Part shown: in pieces, positions 9,782 to 18,600 of the stretch | Position numbering within the stretch: position 1 is the stretch's first letter | Layout: every line of letters starts with the position of its first letter | Origin: Shouchella clausii | Lineage (GTDB): Bacteria; Bacillota; Bacilli; Bacillales; Bacillaceae_D | Reading direction: 5' to 3' | NCBI RefSeq assembly: GCF_002250115.1 | Contig: NZ_CP019985.1 | Span: forward strand, 248,001-312,000 | DNA length: 64,000 nt | The notes under the pieces: generated by a model | What the model was told of the DNA's origin: nothing | The model's database searches: none | Seen by the model: only the letters and a program-made list of their open reading frames with translations | Program-made: the position numbers and the translations under genes

Positions 9782-10054
9782 ATGACAAACGACCAATTTA
9801 AGCAAGTCATGACTGCATTTCGGGAAGTTAACAGCCAATTGCGGGAAATCAAAGGGGATGTTGCCACGTTAAAAGACGATGTCGCTATCTTAAAAAGTGA
9901 TGTTTCTATCTTAAAAAAGGATATGGCTGAACAAAAAGTCATAACTGCCCAATTACAAAAACATGCAGAACATGCCTCTACTACGTTTGACTTTATTAAA
10001 GAAAAACTCATTAACCACGAACGTGATATTTATGCGTTAAAACGCCGTCCATAA
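9782..10054 (+). CDS. Small coiled-coil protein of unknown function
   Basis: A 90-residue soluble protein with no signal peptide or membrane segment. The middle consists of heptad-like repeats (VATLKDD, VAILKSD, VSILKKD), which predict a parallel coiled coil. ATG 9782 is 11 bases from GAGAGG; GTG 9773 is too close to it. Similar short coiled-coil proteins are common in Bacillaceae without a known role. It stands alone, convergent with the P450 gene, and they share a terminator. Confidence 0.7.
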   Translation: MTNDQFKQVMTAFREVNSQLREIKGDVATLKDDVAILKSDVSILKKDMAEQKVITAQLQKHAEHASTTFDFIKEKLINHERDIYALKRRP

Positions 10055-10083
10055 CGCTTGCCAACCCCAAAATAAGCATGCTG

Positions 10084-10115
10084 AAGCAGGACACTGCTTG
10101 GCAGTGCCCTGCTTA
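10084..10115. terminator. Bidirectional terminator
   Basis: Hairpin AAGCAGG..CACTGC with GCAGTG..CTGCTT (one internal mismatch) between two convergent genes. It contains the stop codon of the P450 gene. Confidence 0.6.
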
Positions 10116-11321
10116 ACCTGTTTCCACAGGCAAATTTTCTAATCCTCTAATGATTAAGCTTTGCCGCCACGCTAACTCGGCTGGTTCCGCGCCTAGACGT
10201 ATGTCTGGACATTCTTCTAAAAGGACACGGATCGCCGATTCTGCTTCCAATCGTGCAAGCGGAGCGCCTAAACAATAATGGATTCCTTTCCCAAATGATA
10301 AGTGGGGGCTTTTTTCTCTAGTGATATCCAGCTTATCAGGATGTTCAACGAGCGCTTCATCATGATTGGCAGAAGCGAGCGACACAATCACGAAGTCTCC
10401 CTTTTTTATATCTTTCCCCATAAACGAAAATGATTCACGAGCCCATCGGTCTGTGCTAAATTCAACGGGACTGTTATAGCGAAGCAGCTCTTCAACGGCT
10501 TGAGGGATCAATTGGTCGTCGTTTTTTAACAACGCCAACTGGTCTGGATGCATAAGTAGTGCCAATATCCCATTTGCAATTAAATTAACGGTTGTCTCAT
10601 GGCCAGCAACAATGAGGAGCATCACGACGCCATAAAGTTCATTTGTCGTTAACCGGTCACCATCTTCCTCGGCGCGGATTAAATCAGATAAGAGGTCTTC
10701 TCGCGGGTCTTGGCGCCGGGCATGAATCAACGTTTGCAAGTAAGCAATAAAGTCGTCCATGCCCTTCTGTACTGTAGTAGACTCGCCGTATCCATCGTTA
10801 TCAAGATCAACGATTAACTTTGACCAATATTGGAATTTATCGCGGTCAGAATCAAGGATACCGAGCAGCTCGCAAATGACGATGATCGGGATTGGAAAAG
10901 CATATTCTTCGACAAGGTCAAAGCGCTTTTTTTGCTTAATCCGGCGCGCTTGTTCCATCGCGATATCATCGATCCTGCTTTTTAGCCTGGAAATCCGCTT
11001 TGGGGTAAACCCTTTTTGAATAAGGCTCCTAAGCCGCTTATGGTCTGGAGGATCGACAAATAGCATGCTCTTGCTTATCGGCAGCATTTGTTCGTCCAAC
11101 GCCTCATCCGGAAAAACAGTACGTGCATCTTTAATAAAGCGCTCGTCCTTTAACACCGCTTCCGCCACATCGTAATGGAAAGCCATCCAAGCTGGGATTC
11201 CATAAGGCAGCATGACTTTCGCAAATCCCGTTTGTTCCCGAATATCTTTGTAATACGTATAGGGCTGCTGGTGAAATTGATCGGAAAAAAGATCAATTGG
11301 CTCGCTTGAGGTTGGCTTCAA
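10113..11321 (-). CDS. Cytochrome P450
   Basis: A soluble bacterial P450 of 402 residues. The I-helix oxygen-binding motif AGHET is at 239-243, the K-helix ExxR (ELLR) at 278-281, and the haem-thiolate loop FGKGIHYCLG at 343-352 with Cys350. It resembles the CYP107 group (B. subtilis BioI, CypA and relatives), but the substrate cannot be read from sequence. Start TTG 11321 was chosen because AAAGGAAG lies 6 bases upstream; the open frame continues to 11429 into the AbgT gene, without a ribosome binding site. No ferredoxin or reductase gene is nearby. Confidence 0.88.
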   Translation of the reverse strand: MKPTSSEPIDLFSDQFHQQPYTYYKDIREQTGFAKVMLPYGIPAWMAFHYDVAEAVLKDERFIKDARTVFPDEALDEQMLPISKSMLFVDPPDHKRLRSLIQKGFTPKRISRLKSRIDDIAMEQARRIKQKKRFDLVEEYAFPIPIIVICELLGILDSDRDKFQYWSKLIVDLDNDGYGESTTVQKGMDDFIAYLQTLIHARRQDPREDLLSDLIRAEEDGDRLTTNELYGVVMLLIVAGHETTVNLIANGILALLMHPDQLALLKNDDQLIPQAVEELLRYNSPVEFSTDRWARESFSFMGKDIKKGDFVIVSLASANHDEALVEHPDKLDITREKSPHLSFGKGIHYCLGAPLARLEAESAIRVLLEECPDIRLGAEPAELAWRQSLIIRGLENLPVETG

Positions 11322-11406
11322 TTTTATCTTCCTTTCAAATGCGTCGTCCCTTCTACTATTCGTTCCACCGCAACCAAACTCCTTTATACGGCAACCGCTT
11401 TCACAA

Positions 11407-12939
11407 TTAAGGCATATAAATAGGCGCATTTGGCCCTAATGGAAGGCCAGTAAAAATCCAGACGATTAACAGCAATGACCATGAAATTAAGAACCAAATC
11501 GAAAAGGGCAGCATAACTGAAATTAGTGTACCAATCCCCATATTTTTATCATATTTCTGGGCAAAAGCAATGACAATGGCGAAATAGGTCATCAGTGGCG
11601 TAATGATATTGGTGGCCGAGTCTGCGACGCGATAAGTCGCTTGCGCCAACTCAGGCGAGTAGCCAATTTGCATCATAATCGGTACAAACACAGGTGCCAT
11701 CATCGCCCATTTTGCCGATGCGCTGCCGACAAACAAATTAATGAAGGCAGTGATTATAATAAAGCCAATAACGACTGGAATGCCGTCTAAATTCAAGGAA
11801 GTCAGCATTTCCCCACCTAAAATCCCTAAAAATAAACCTAAATTCGATTCAGAGAAGTAAGCGACAAATTGGCCCGCTGTAAAAGCAAGGACGATAAACA
11901 TGCCCATCGATGCCATCGTGTCCGTCATTTGCTTTGCTACATCTTTATCGCTTTTAATGTTTTTCGTTACAATTCCGTAAACGAGCCCCGGTATGAGGAA
12001 AAGCAACAAAATAATAACGACGAGAGAGTCCATAAACGGCGAAACGACAATCGGTTGGTCGCCCGTGCCCCGCATCGGCCCCCATTCTGGAACAATAAGT
12101 AAACTGATTAAGGCAGCAGAAATGGCGAGAGCGATGCCAGCATAAAGCATGCCTTTTTTCTCGATTGGTTTTAAACGTTCCAAATCGCCTGTATAGTCCC
12201 CTTTATAAGTGCCTAACCGAGGCTCCACAATTTTTTCAGAAACGATCGTACCGACAATCGTAATCAAAATCGTTGATACAATAATAAACCAGTAATTCAT
12301 TGCGTTATTCATTTGTTCAGCGTACGCTGGGTCTATTGTTGCAGCTGCTTGCATCGTTAATTCACCGAGCATTGGGTCGGTCGCCGATAATAGCAAGTTT
12401 GCGCTAAACCCACCGGAGACACCGGCAAATGCAGTGGCAAGCCCTGCTAGTGGATGTCTGCCGAGTGCTGCGTAAATGACAGCGCCTAAAGGAGGCAGTA
12501 CCACGTAACCCGCATCTGAGGCAACGCTTGACATCACTGCCGCAAAAACGAGCCCTGCCGTGATGAGGCGGTTTGGAATCGAGAGCACAAAGCCTCTTAA
12601 TCCGGCACTAATCAAACCGCTGCGTTCACAAATTCCAATACCGAGCATCGTTGCGAGTACGACGCCTAATGGGGCGAAGCCAATAAAGTTGTCAACCATA
12701 CTCGTGAATATATAGGAAATCCCTTCACCGCTCAGCAAGTTTTTTACAGCAATCGTTTCTCCAGGATTAGCTGGATCCTCGACTAAAATGCCAAAGCTTG
12801 CTACAACGCTAGATATGATCACGACAAGAACAGCAAGAATCGCAAATAGCGTCACTGGATGTGGCAACTTATTGCCTGCTTTTTCAATCCCATCAAGAAA
12901 ACGTTGGAAGATTCCCTTTTTCCTTTCCACTGTGGACAT
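11407..12939 (-). CDS. AbgT-family transporter
   Basis: A 510-residue integral membrane protein with about a dozen hydrophobic segments and the AbgT-type start FLDGIEKAGNKLPHPVTLFA. Family members import p-aminobenzoyl-glutamate or export sulfonamides using ion gradients; which applies here is unknown. ATG 12939 has AAGGGTG upstream. It lies 85 bases before the P450 gene on the same strand, with no clear terminator between, so they may be cotranscribed. Confidence 0.88.
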   Translation of the reverse strand: MSTVERKKGIFQRFLDGIEKAGNKLPHPVTLFAILAVLVVIISSVVASFGILVEDPANPGETIAVKNLLSGEGISYIFTSMVDNFIGFAPLGVVLATMLGIGICERSGLISAGLRGFVLSIPNRLITAGLVFAAVMSSVASDAGYVVLPPLGAVIYAALGRHPLAGLATAFAGVSGGFSANLLLSATDPMLGELTMQAAATIDPAYAEQMNNAMNYWFIIVSTILITIVGTIVSEKIVEPRLGTYKGDYTGDLERLKPIEKKGMLYAGIALAISAALISLLIVPEWGPMRGTGDQPIVVSPFMDSLVVIILLLFLIPGLVYGIVTKNIKSDKDVAKQMTDTMASMGMFIVLAFTAGQFVAYFSESNLGLFLGILGGEMLTSLNLDGIPVVIGFIIITAFINLFVGSASAKWAMMAPVFVPIMMQIGYSPELAQATYRVADSATNIITPLMTYFAIVIAFAQKYDKNMGIGTLISVMLPFSIWFLISWSLLLIVWIFTGLPLGPNAPIYMP

Positions 12940-13070
12940 TCAATCACCCTTTCTATGAAAATGTCTTCCCACGCCTCCAGGGTAAACAGGTCGTTTCTCA
13001 GATGCAAGGCTACTAAAAAAAGTCCCAATTGCAAATCTTTTAATCGTGCTATTGCATTTCGTTTCTATTG

Positions 13071-13105
13071 AAAAAAGCCTGCCGACATTGATCATCGGCA
13101 GGCTT
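13071..13105 (-). terminator. Terminator after htpG
   Basis: On the minus strand AAGCCTGCCGA pairs with TCGGCAGGCTT around a 9-base loop, followed by a run of T. Confidence 0.85.
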
Positions 13106-13120
13106 AGGAAAAGATGGATG

Positions 13121-14998
13121 TTAAACCATGACTTTGCACATGTTTTGTGAGAATTCGACTGGGTCTTCAAGAGGCAGCCCTTCAATAAGGAGCGCTTGGT
13201 TGTATAGCAAGTTGGTATATAGCTTTAACTTGTCTTCGTCTTCTTCATATGCTTGTTTCAAGGAATGAAAGACGTCATGGTTTGGGTTGATTTCCAATAC
13301 TTTTTCCGCTTTTACATTTTGGTTGTCTGGCATTGCTTGTAAAACTTTTTCCATTTCTAACGTAATCTCACCATCTGCAGCTAAAAAGACAGGATGGCTT
13401 TTTAAACGTTTGGACGTGCGCACATCTTTTACTTTTCCATCTAAAATGCTTTTCATTTTCTCAAATAGTTTTTCGTTCTCTTCGCTGTTCGTGTCTTCCT
13501 CTTGCTTTTCGTCTGTTTCAATATCCAAATCGGCGCTGGAGACAGACATAAATTCTTTCTCATCATAAGAACGGAGCATTTTGATCGCGAACTCGTCTAC
13601 ATCTTCAGTGAAATAGAGAATTTCATAGCCTTGGTCAGCTACCATTTCCGTCTGCGGCAGTTTGGCAATTCGTTCGTTCGACTCGCCCGTCGCATAATAA
13701 ATGTACGTTTGCCCTTCTTTCATCCGCGATACATAATCGCTTAACGACACTAGCTTTTTCTCTGTTGAGGAATAGAAGAGCAACAAGTCTTGCAAGTCCT
13801 CTTTATTCGCACCAAAGTCATTGTACACGCCAAATTTTAATTGGCGCCCGAACGCTTTATAAAACTTCTCATATTTGTCCCGCTCTTTCTTCAGCATTAT
13901 TTTTAGCTGGCTCTTGATTTTTGACTTAATATTTTTAGCGATCAGCTTTAGTTGCCGGTCATGCTGGAGCATTTCCCTAGAAATATTGAGTGAAAGGTCT
14001 TCTGAATCGACCATCCCTTTCACAAAACTGAAGTAGTCAGGTAGAAGCTCTGCGCATTTTTCCATAATCAACACGCCGTTGGCATAAAGCTCTAAGCCTT
14101 TTTCATACTCCTTGGAGTAATAATCAAATGGCGTATGCTCTGGGATAAATAAAATCGCGTTGTAACGGATAGCGCCATCTACTGATACATGAATATGTTC
14201 AAGGGGCTTATCAAAACCGTAACGCTTGTCCTGATAAAACTGTTCATAATCGCTGTCTTTTAGCTCACTTTTGTTTTTGCGCCAAATCGGCACCATGCTG
14301 TTAATCGTTTGCTCTTCCTGGTACTCTGCATATTCGTCTTCACTGTCTTCTTTTGGTTTGCTTACTGTTACATTCATTTTGATTGGATAGCGGATAAAAT
14401 CAGAGTACTTTTTAATAATTGCTTTTATACGGTACTCCTCTAAGTATTCATCATAAGATTCTTCATCCGTATTTTCTTTTATGTGGAGTGTGATGACCGT
14501 ACCGACATCTTCTTTTTCAGCCGGTTCAATCGTATACCCATCTGTGCCATCCGATTCCCATTTATAAGCTTGGTCGCTATCAACGGAACGGGTAATGACA
14601 GTCACTTTATCAGCGACCATAAAGGCAGCGTAAAAACCAACGCCAAATTGGCCAATAATGTCGTGGCCGTCTTCGATTTTCGTTTCTTTTTTGAAAGCGA
14701 GTGAACCACTTTTGGCAATCGTACCTAAATTGGCTTCGAGCTCTTCTTTCGTCATGCCAATCCCTGTGTCTTTAATTACAAGCTTGCGGTTATCTTTATC
14801 CGCTTCTACATAAATCGCATAGCGGTCTTTTTCAAATGAAAGCGAGTCATCCGTTAACGAGCGATAATACATTTTGTCAATTGCATCACTTGCATTTGAG
14901 ATCAGTTCGCGCAGAAAAATCTCCTTCTGCGAGTAAATGGAATTGACCATCATTTCTAACAAACGCTTTGATTCAGCTTGAAATTGCTTCTTTTCCAT
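13121..14998 (-). CDS. htpG: HSP90-family chaperone HtpG
   Basis: A 625-residue ATP-dependent chaperone. The GHKL ATPase domain is N-terminal ([30 protein letters not shown]), followed by middle and C-terminal dimerisation domains; length matches the family. ATG 14998 was chosen by homology of [14 protein letters not shown] and the upstream AAGGGAG; an in-frame ATG at 15019 has no good ribosome binding site. A perfect CIRCE element directly upstream places it under HrcA, unlike B. subtilis htpG. Confidence 0.96.
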   Translation of the reverse strand: MEKKQFQAESKRLLEMMVNSIYSQKEIFLRELISNASDAIDKMYYRSLTDDSLSFEKDRYAIYVEADKDNRKLVIKDTGIGMTKEELEANLGTIAKSGSLAFKKETKIEDGHDIIGQFGVGFYAAFMVADKVTVITRSVDSDQAYKWESDGTDGYTIEPAEKEDVGTVITLHIKENTDEESYDEYLEEYRIKAIIKKYSDFIRYPIKMNVTVSKPKEDSEDEYAEYQEEQTINSMVPIWRKNKSELKDSDYEQFYQDKRYGFDKPLEHIHVSVDGAIRYNAILFIPEHTPFDYYSKEYEKGLELYANGVLIMEKCAELLPDYFSFVKGMVDSEDLSLNISREMLQHDRQLKLIAKNIKSKIKSQLKIMLKKERDKYEKFYKAFGRQLKFGVYNDFGANKEDLQDLLLFYSSTEKKLVSLSDYVSRMKEGQTYIYYATGESNERIAKLPQTEMVADQGYEILYFTEDVDEFAIKMLRSYDEKEFMSVSSADLDIETDEKQEEDTNSEENEKLFEKMKSILDGKVKDVRTSKRLKSHPVFLAADGEITLEMEKVLQAMPDNQNVKAEKVLEINPNHDVFHSLKQAYEEDEDKLKLYTNLLYNQALLIEGLPLEDPVEFSQNMCKVMV

Positions 14999-15034
14999 TA
15001 AAAGAGCGCTCCCTTCCATCCAATCACGAATCTT

Positions 15035-15061
15035 TTAGCACTCGTTTGTTTAGAGTGCTAA
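15035..15061. promoter_or_regulatory. CIRCE element (HrcA operator) at htpG
   Basis: TTAGCACTC-N9-GAGTGCTAA, an exact match to the CIRCE consensus, lying between the htpG promoter and its start codon. Confidence 0.95.
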
Positions 15062-15068
15062 CAATTCT

Positions 15069-15096
15069 ATTTTACTAAAATTCACTTCTGCGTCAA
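15069..15096 (-). promoter_or_regulatory. SigA-type promoter of htpG
   Basis: On the minus strand TTGACG (15096-15091), 16-base spacer, TAAAAT (15074-15069), immediately upstream of CIRCE. Confidence 0.75.
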
Positions 15097-15101
15097 TTCT
15101 T

Positions 15102-15659
15102 TTATCCATTTAAGCGTTTTTGCAGTTCTTTTGTGGAAGCCACATCCGCCTTCAAAACCGTGGTGAAATGGTTTAATGAAGCGTCGTACTCTTCTTTTGT
15201 AAAGCAGGCAAAACCGTCTTTAGGGATAAGCAGCTGATAATCGCGCATATAGGCATCATTGGCCGTAAATTCGACGCACATATTGCCAACTACTCCTGTC
15301 AAAATGAGTGTCTGAACATTAAGCTCCCTTAAAAGCATGTCTAAAGGTGAAGCGAAAAACCCCGAGAATTGGGGTTTTAACACCGAATAGTCCTCTGTAT
15401 CAGGAGCAAGCAGCTTCGCAATTGATGCTCCTGGCAAATGATTGTTGACAATATGATTATAGACCTGTGTAAATTCCGATTGCCAATCGCCATAATTGTC
15501 GTTGACATAAATGACTGGCCATTCTTTGTCGCGTAGTATTGCCTTTAAGTTAGCAATCGCTTTCGCGCAGTTCTTTGCATCAGGCAATAGCTTATCGGCA
15601 TCGTCAAAATCAAACGGATTAATCATATCAATAATAAGAAGCGCGCAACGTTCCTTCAT
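15102..15659 (-). CDS. Isochorismatase-family cysteine hydrolase
   Basis: A 185-residue cytoplasmic hydrolase with the Asp-Lys-Cys triad of the family visible at Asp11 (LLIIDMINPF), Lys95 (VLKPQFSGF) and Cys128 (GNMCVEF). Members include nicotinamidase, N-carbamoylsarcosine amidase and true isochorismatase; the substrate cannot be assigned. ATG 15659 has AAGGGACAGG upstream. It is the last gene of a leftward cluster with a membrane protein and an XRE regulator. Confidence 0.85.
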   Translation of the reverse strand: MKERCALLIIDMINPFDFDDADKLLPDAKNCAKAIANLKAILRDKEWPVIYVNDNYGDWQSEFTQVYNHIVNNHLPGASIAKLLAPDTEDYSVLKPQFSGFFASPLDMLLRELNVQTLILTGVVGNMCVEFTANDAYMRDYQLLIPKDGFACFTKEEYDASLNHFTTVLKADVASTKELQKRLNG

Positions 15660-15695
15660 GTTAGACCTGTCCCTTCCTATGAAATAAAGCCAGCA

Positions 15696-16160
15696 TTAAG
15701 ACAAATACCCTTTTCGCCATGAAACCATATAAACAGATGCCTGCAAAAGCGGCCCCGCCATAACAAGAATGATCGGCAAGTACGGCAGTTTCGTTTGCAC
15801 CAACGGATAAACAACAAGTAAGGCCGCTAGGACGGGATAGATAATATACATGCTTAAATAAGCAGTACGGCAAGCATTAGCAGTGATTTCTTTCTCACGC
15901 TCATCACGCTCCGAAAATTCTGGCGGCACCAACAGCCCTTTTTGAAACGTGATGCCTTTTTTCTTTTTTAAATAGGCGCTCACAATTCCGTAAATGATCG
16001 CGCCAATAATTAAAATAGTCATCGGAAGTATGTTAATTGACATTTCCCATGACCCTGTTGCCGTTTCTATCTCCCCAAAGCCACGGAAATATTCAACGAG
16101 CTGCCATGTAAACAACCCGATTGTAACCACTAAACTAACGATCGTAAACCACCATTTCAA
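15696..16160 (-). CDS. Four-helix membrane protein of unknown function
   Basis: A 154-residue membrane protein with hydrophobic segments at about 4-25, 43-63, 100-121 and 125-146. Between helices 2 and 3 is a charged stretch, FSERDEREKEITANACR, resembling the DER motif of small membrane proteins encoded beside XRE regulators. It begins 6 bases after the regulator stop, so the two are cotranscribed. Its role is unknown; a paired sensor or immunity-like function is only a guess. Confidence 0.75.
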   Translation of the reverse strand: MKWWFTIVSLVVTIGLFTWQLVEYFRGFGEIETATGSWEMSINILPMTILIIGAIIYGIVSAYLKKKKGITFQKGLLVPPEFSERDEREKEITANACRTAYLSMYIIYPVLAALLVVYPLVQTKLPYLPIILVMAGPLLQASVYMVSWRKGYLS

Positions 16161-16166
16161 ATTCGA

Positions 16167-16373
16167 TCACTCCTCTTCAGTTAAAAAAAACACATCTTCT
16201 ACAGGTAATTCAAATTGCTTCGCTATTTGAAGGGCAAGCAATAATGAGGGCGAATACCGCCCTTTTTCCAAGGCAACAATCGTTTGCCTTGTCACCCCCA
16301 CTGCCTCGGATAGTTCTCCCTGTGTCATTCGTTTTTCAGCACGCAATACTTTTACCCTGTTTTCAATCTCCAT
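16167..16373 (-). CDS. Small XRE-family transcriptional regulator
   Basis: A 68-residue single-domain helix-turn-helix protein. The HTH spans about residues 5-60, with [26 protein letters not shown] typed as the Cro/C1 fold in two parts: the scaffold helix and the recognition helix around [15 protein letters not shown] 16373 is preceded by GAGAAGGTGG. It heads an operon with a membrane protein, a common arrangement in Firmicutes in which the regulator controls its own operon. Confidence 0.85.
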   Translation of the reverse strand: MEIENRVKVLRAEKRMTQGELSEAVGVTRQTIVALEKGRYSPSLLLALQIAKQFELPVEDVFFLTEEE

Positions 16374-16450
16374 AGTCCACCTTCTCGATTCGTTTCTCGC
16401 TTCATTGTATAGTACATTTTACTTTTTGTCTAGTTTGCTTTACAACTGAA

Positions 16451-16481
16451 CTCAAAAAAATACGGACGTGGTTATGTCCGT
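16451..16481 (-). terminator. Terminator of the 5'-nucleotidase gene
   Basis: ACGGAC pairs with GTCCGT around an 8-base loop; on the minus strand a run of seven T follows. The stop codon lies in the loop. Confidence 0.65.
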
Positions 16482-18163
16482 GTGTTCGGTACGAGAATGG
16501 TCTCGCCTGAAAAGATGACATCTTCGTCTCTAATTGAAGGGTTCATTTCAAGTAATTTTGGCCATTGAACATTTAAACGAAGGCCGATTTCAAACAACGT
16601 ATCTCCTGGCTGAATGACGTATTCAGCATGTAAAGGTGCTTGTGTTTCTGCTGGTGTGGCAGCCATTTGAATTCTGCCTTCTATTTTAGGAGCGATTTCG
16701 CCTGCGTCTTGCAAGTACTCAATCAGCAATTCATCGACTGCGCTAAATTCATTGACAATCGGTGCATTGGCCAAATCCGTGTATTCATCTCCGCCAGCAG
16801 CAAGAAAATCATTTGTAGCAAGCAAGTATGTTTCGTTTTCTTGTAGCGGTTTGCCTTTAACGAGAACAGAATGGACTCTCTGTCCAGGTTCATTGTTGGG
16901 ATCGAACTGAAACGAAAACCCGCTAATTTGCGGAAAACCGCCGCTCGGTTCTGGATAGCCACTCACTCCGTTTTCCAAAACTTTTAGCAGTTGGGCACCT
17001 GTCACTTCTACGGTTACGGCGTAATTGCCAAAAGGGGAAACCTCGACTAAGTCCCCTTTCGTTATCATTCCTGCTTGAACGGAAGCACGGATGCCGCCTC
17101 CATTTGTCAAGGCAATATCCGCTTCCGTTGCGTTACGAAGCACGTCAGCAATGAAGTTGCCTAAATTCGTTTCTTCCACTCGAACATGCTCTCGCTCGCC
17201 ATTTAAGTCAACGGCAGTTTGCCCGACAGGTTCTGCCAAAATAGCTTGTTGCCCCTCTTCTAACTCTGCCAGCAATGCTTCTACTTTTTCGTCAGGTTCG
17301 ATCGCCTCTGCTTCACTTTGCTGGATCAGCTTTGCGTTTTTTTCAACAAGGACGCCATCTGCAAACACCAAATCGACTACGCCTAGGTTTTGCAAATACT
17401 CCCCGGCGCTTGCAATGAGCGTATTATTTTCTCCTATAAGTCCTGTCGGCAACTCCGAGTGGCTATGCCCGTCAATTATCACATCAATCCCTTGGACTTC
17501 AGCAGCTACTTTCTGACTTGTATCTTCACTCGTTTCATCAATGCCTAAATGGGCAAGCGCGATAATGACGTCAGCGCCTTCTTGCTGTAGCAGATCGACC
17601 ATTCTTTGTGCAGCAGCTGATGGATCTTCAAACGTAACAGCTGCGACATTATTTGGATGCGTTTTGAAAGCAGTTTCCGGTGTAGCTAACCCAAAAATGC
17701 CGACTGTCACATCATCGAATTCTTGAAGCATGAATGGTTCAAACAATGGTTCCTCTTCGTCGTTAAGGAGGTTAGCAGCAATCACTGGAAAATCAATTGT
17801 TTCCTCAAGCTCATACAATCGATCAAGCCCATAATTAAAATCATGGTTTCCTGGCACAAAAGCATCGTAACCGACTGTATTTAATACATCTGCAATCGTT
17901 CTCCCTTCCTCAAGGGAAGCAAACGTCGTCCCGTGGAACGTATCGCCTGCATCAACCAACAGCGAGTGCTCTCCCCGGTTTTCATCGATCAGCGTTTTCA
18001 ATTTTGCATAACCGATGCCATCTAATTCTCCTTCAAATGCACGGCCATGGGCGTCATTTGTATGAAGAATGCGGATCGTTGTTTCCTCTGCATACGCTTT
18101 TTCTGAAAAAAGAATGATAAGTGCACTAGCCACGCCAATAAAAACGACCTTTTTCTTAGCCAT
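16472..18163 (-). CDS. Secreted 5'-nucleotidase / metallophosphoesterase with LysM domain
   Basis: A 563-residue exported protein. A signal peptide (about 1-25, ending AYA) is followed by a calcineurin-like metallophosphoesterase domain (metal motifs HTNDAHG at 34-40, DAGDTFHG near 71, GNHDFN at 105, GHSHSE near 230), the 5'-nucleotidase C-terminal domain (about 320-500, with TNGGGIRA), and a C-terminal LysM repeat (about 517-560, YVIQPGDTLFEIG) that should bind peptidoglycan. The likely role is scavenging phosphate or nucleosides from nucleotides at the wall. It appears to be transcribed alone. Confidence 0.9.
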   Translation of the reverse strand: MAKKKVVFIGVASALIILFSEKAYAEETTIRILHTNDAHGRAFEGELDGIGYAKLKTLIDENRGEHSLLVDAGDTFHGTTFASLEEGRTIADVLNTVGYDAFVPGNHDFNYGLDRLYELEETIDFPVIAANLLNDEEEPLFEPFMLQEFDDVTVGIFGLATPETAFKTHPNNVAAVTFEDPSAAAQRMVDLLQQEGADVIIALAHLGIDETSEDTSQKVAAEVQGIDVIIDGHSHSELPTGLIGENNTLIASAGEYLQNLGVVDLVFADGVLVEKNAKLIQQSEAEAIEPDEKVEALLAELEEGQQAILAEPVGQTAVDLNGEREHVRVEETNLGNFIADVLRNATEADIALTNGGGIRASVQAGMITKGDLVEVSPFGNYAVTVEVTGAQLLKVLENGVSGYPEPSGGFPQISGFSFQFDPNNEPGQRVHSVLVKGKPLQENETYLLATNDFLAAGGDEYTDLANAPIVNEFSAVDELLIEYLQDAGEIAPKIEGRIQMAATPAETQAPLHAEYVIQPGDTLFEIGLRLNVQWPKLLEMNPSIRDEDVIFSGETILVPNTRT

Positions 18164-18248
18164 TTTCGCCTCCTTTTTCTTTTATATTAGCTTACGAAGG
18201 TTAAACTTGTTTTGACTTAAGTAAATTTCCACTAAAGTTTCCATAAAA

Positions 18249-18275
18249 AATCAGGAAGCATGAGCCTCCTGATTA
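18249..18275 (-). terminator. Terminator of the small membrane protein gene
   Basis: AATCAGGA pairs with TCCTGATT around AGCATGAGCC, with a T-run on the minus strand. It includes the stop codon. Confidence 0.75.
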
Positions 18276-18383
18276 CGCTTTTGGCGCTTTAGCCGACTTG
18301 CCTTCAAGCACAAACCGGTTAATCATTTTTTTGACTCCATAGACAGCCACGATTGTTAGTACTTGTGCGACCAGTTTACGCAT
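18273..18383 (-). CDS. Very small membrane-associated protein
   Basis: A 36-residue protein: MRKLVAQVLTIVAVYGVKK forms a short hydrophobic helix with basic ends, followed by a charged tail ending APKA. ATG 18383 is preceded by GGAGGAGGGGATCTT, an excellent ribosome binding site, and the gene has its own terminator; these two signals are the main reason to accept it. The open frame extends upstream to 18470 without a start signal. Function unknown. Confidence 0.65.
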   Translation of the reverse strand: MRKLVAQVLTIVAVYGVKKMINRFVLEGKSAKAPKA

Positions 18384-18543
18384 AAGATCCCCTCCTCCAC
18401 TTTTTATTTGTATACCCGGATGAAAGAAAAAACATGTCGTCCATTTCTGATAGCGTACCGATACATTCATGAATCAAGTGGTCCCCCGCCCAAATTCATG
18501 GGGCCACCAGGCGGTTGCGAGCCATTTCGCCAGCAATGTTAAA

Positions 18544-18561
18544 TTGGCACGCATCTTGCAT
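18544..18561 (+). promoter_or_regulatory. Sigma-54 (-24/-12) promoter of rocA
   Basis: TTGGCAC, 5 bases, TTGCA with GG and GC dinucleotides ten bases apart, 40 bases before the rocA start. It fits the SigL consensus TGGCAC-N5-TTGCW. An imperfect inverted repeat, GTGGTCCCC..GGGGCCAC (18480-18507), just upstream is a candidate activator site. Confidence 0.85.
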
Positions 18562-18600
18562 GCTTCCTCATGAATCTAATTTTTAAGGAGGAATTAGCCA

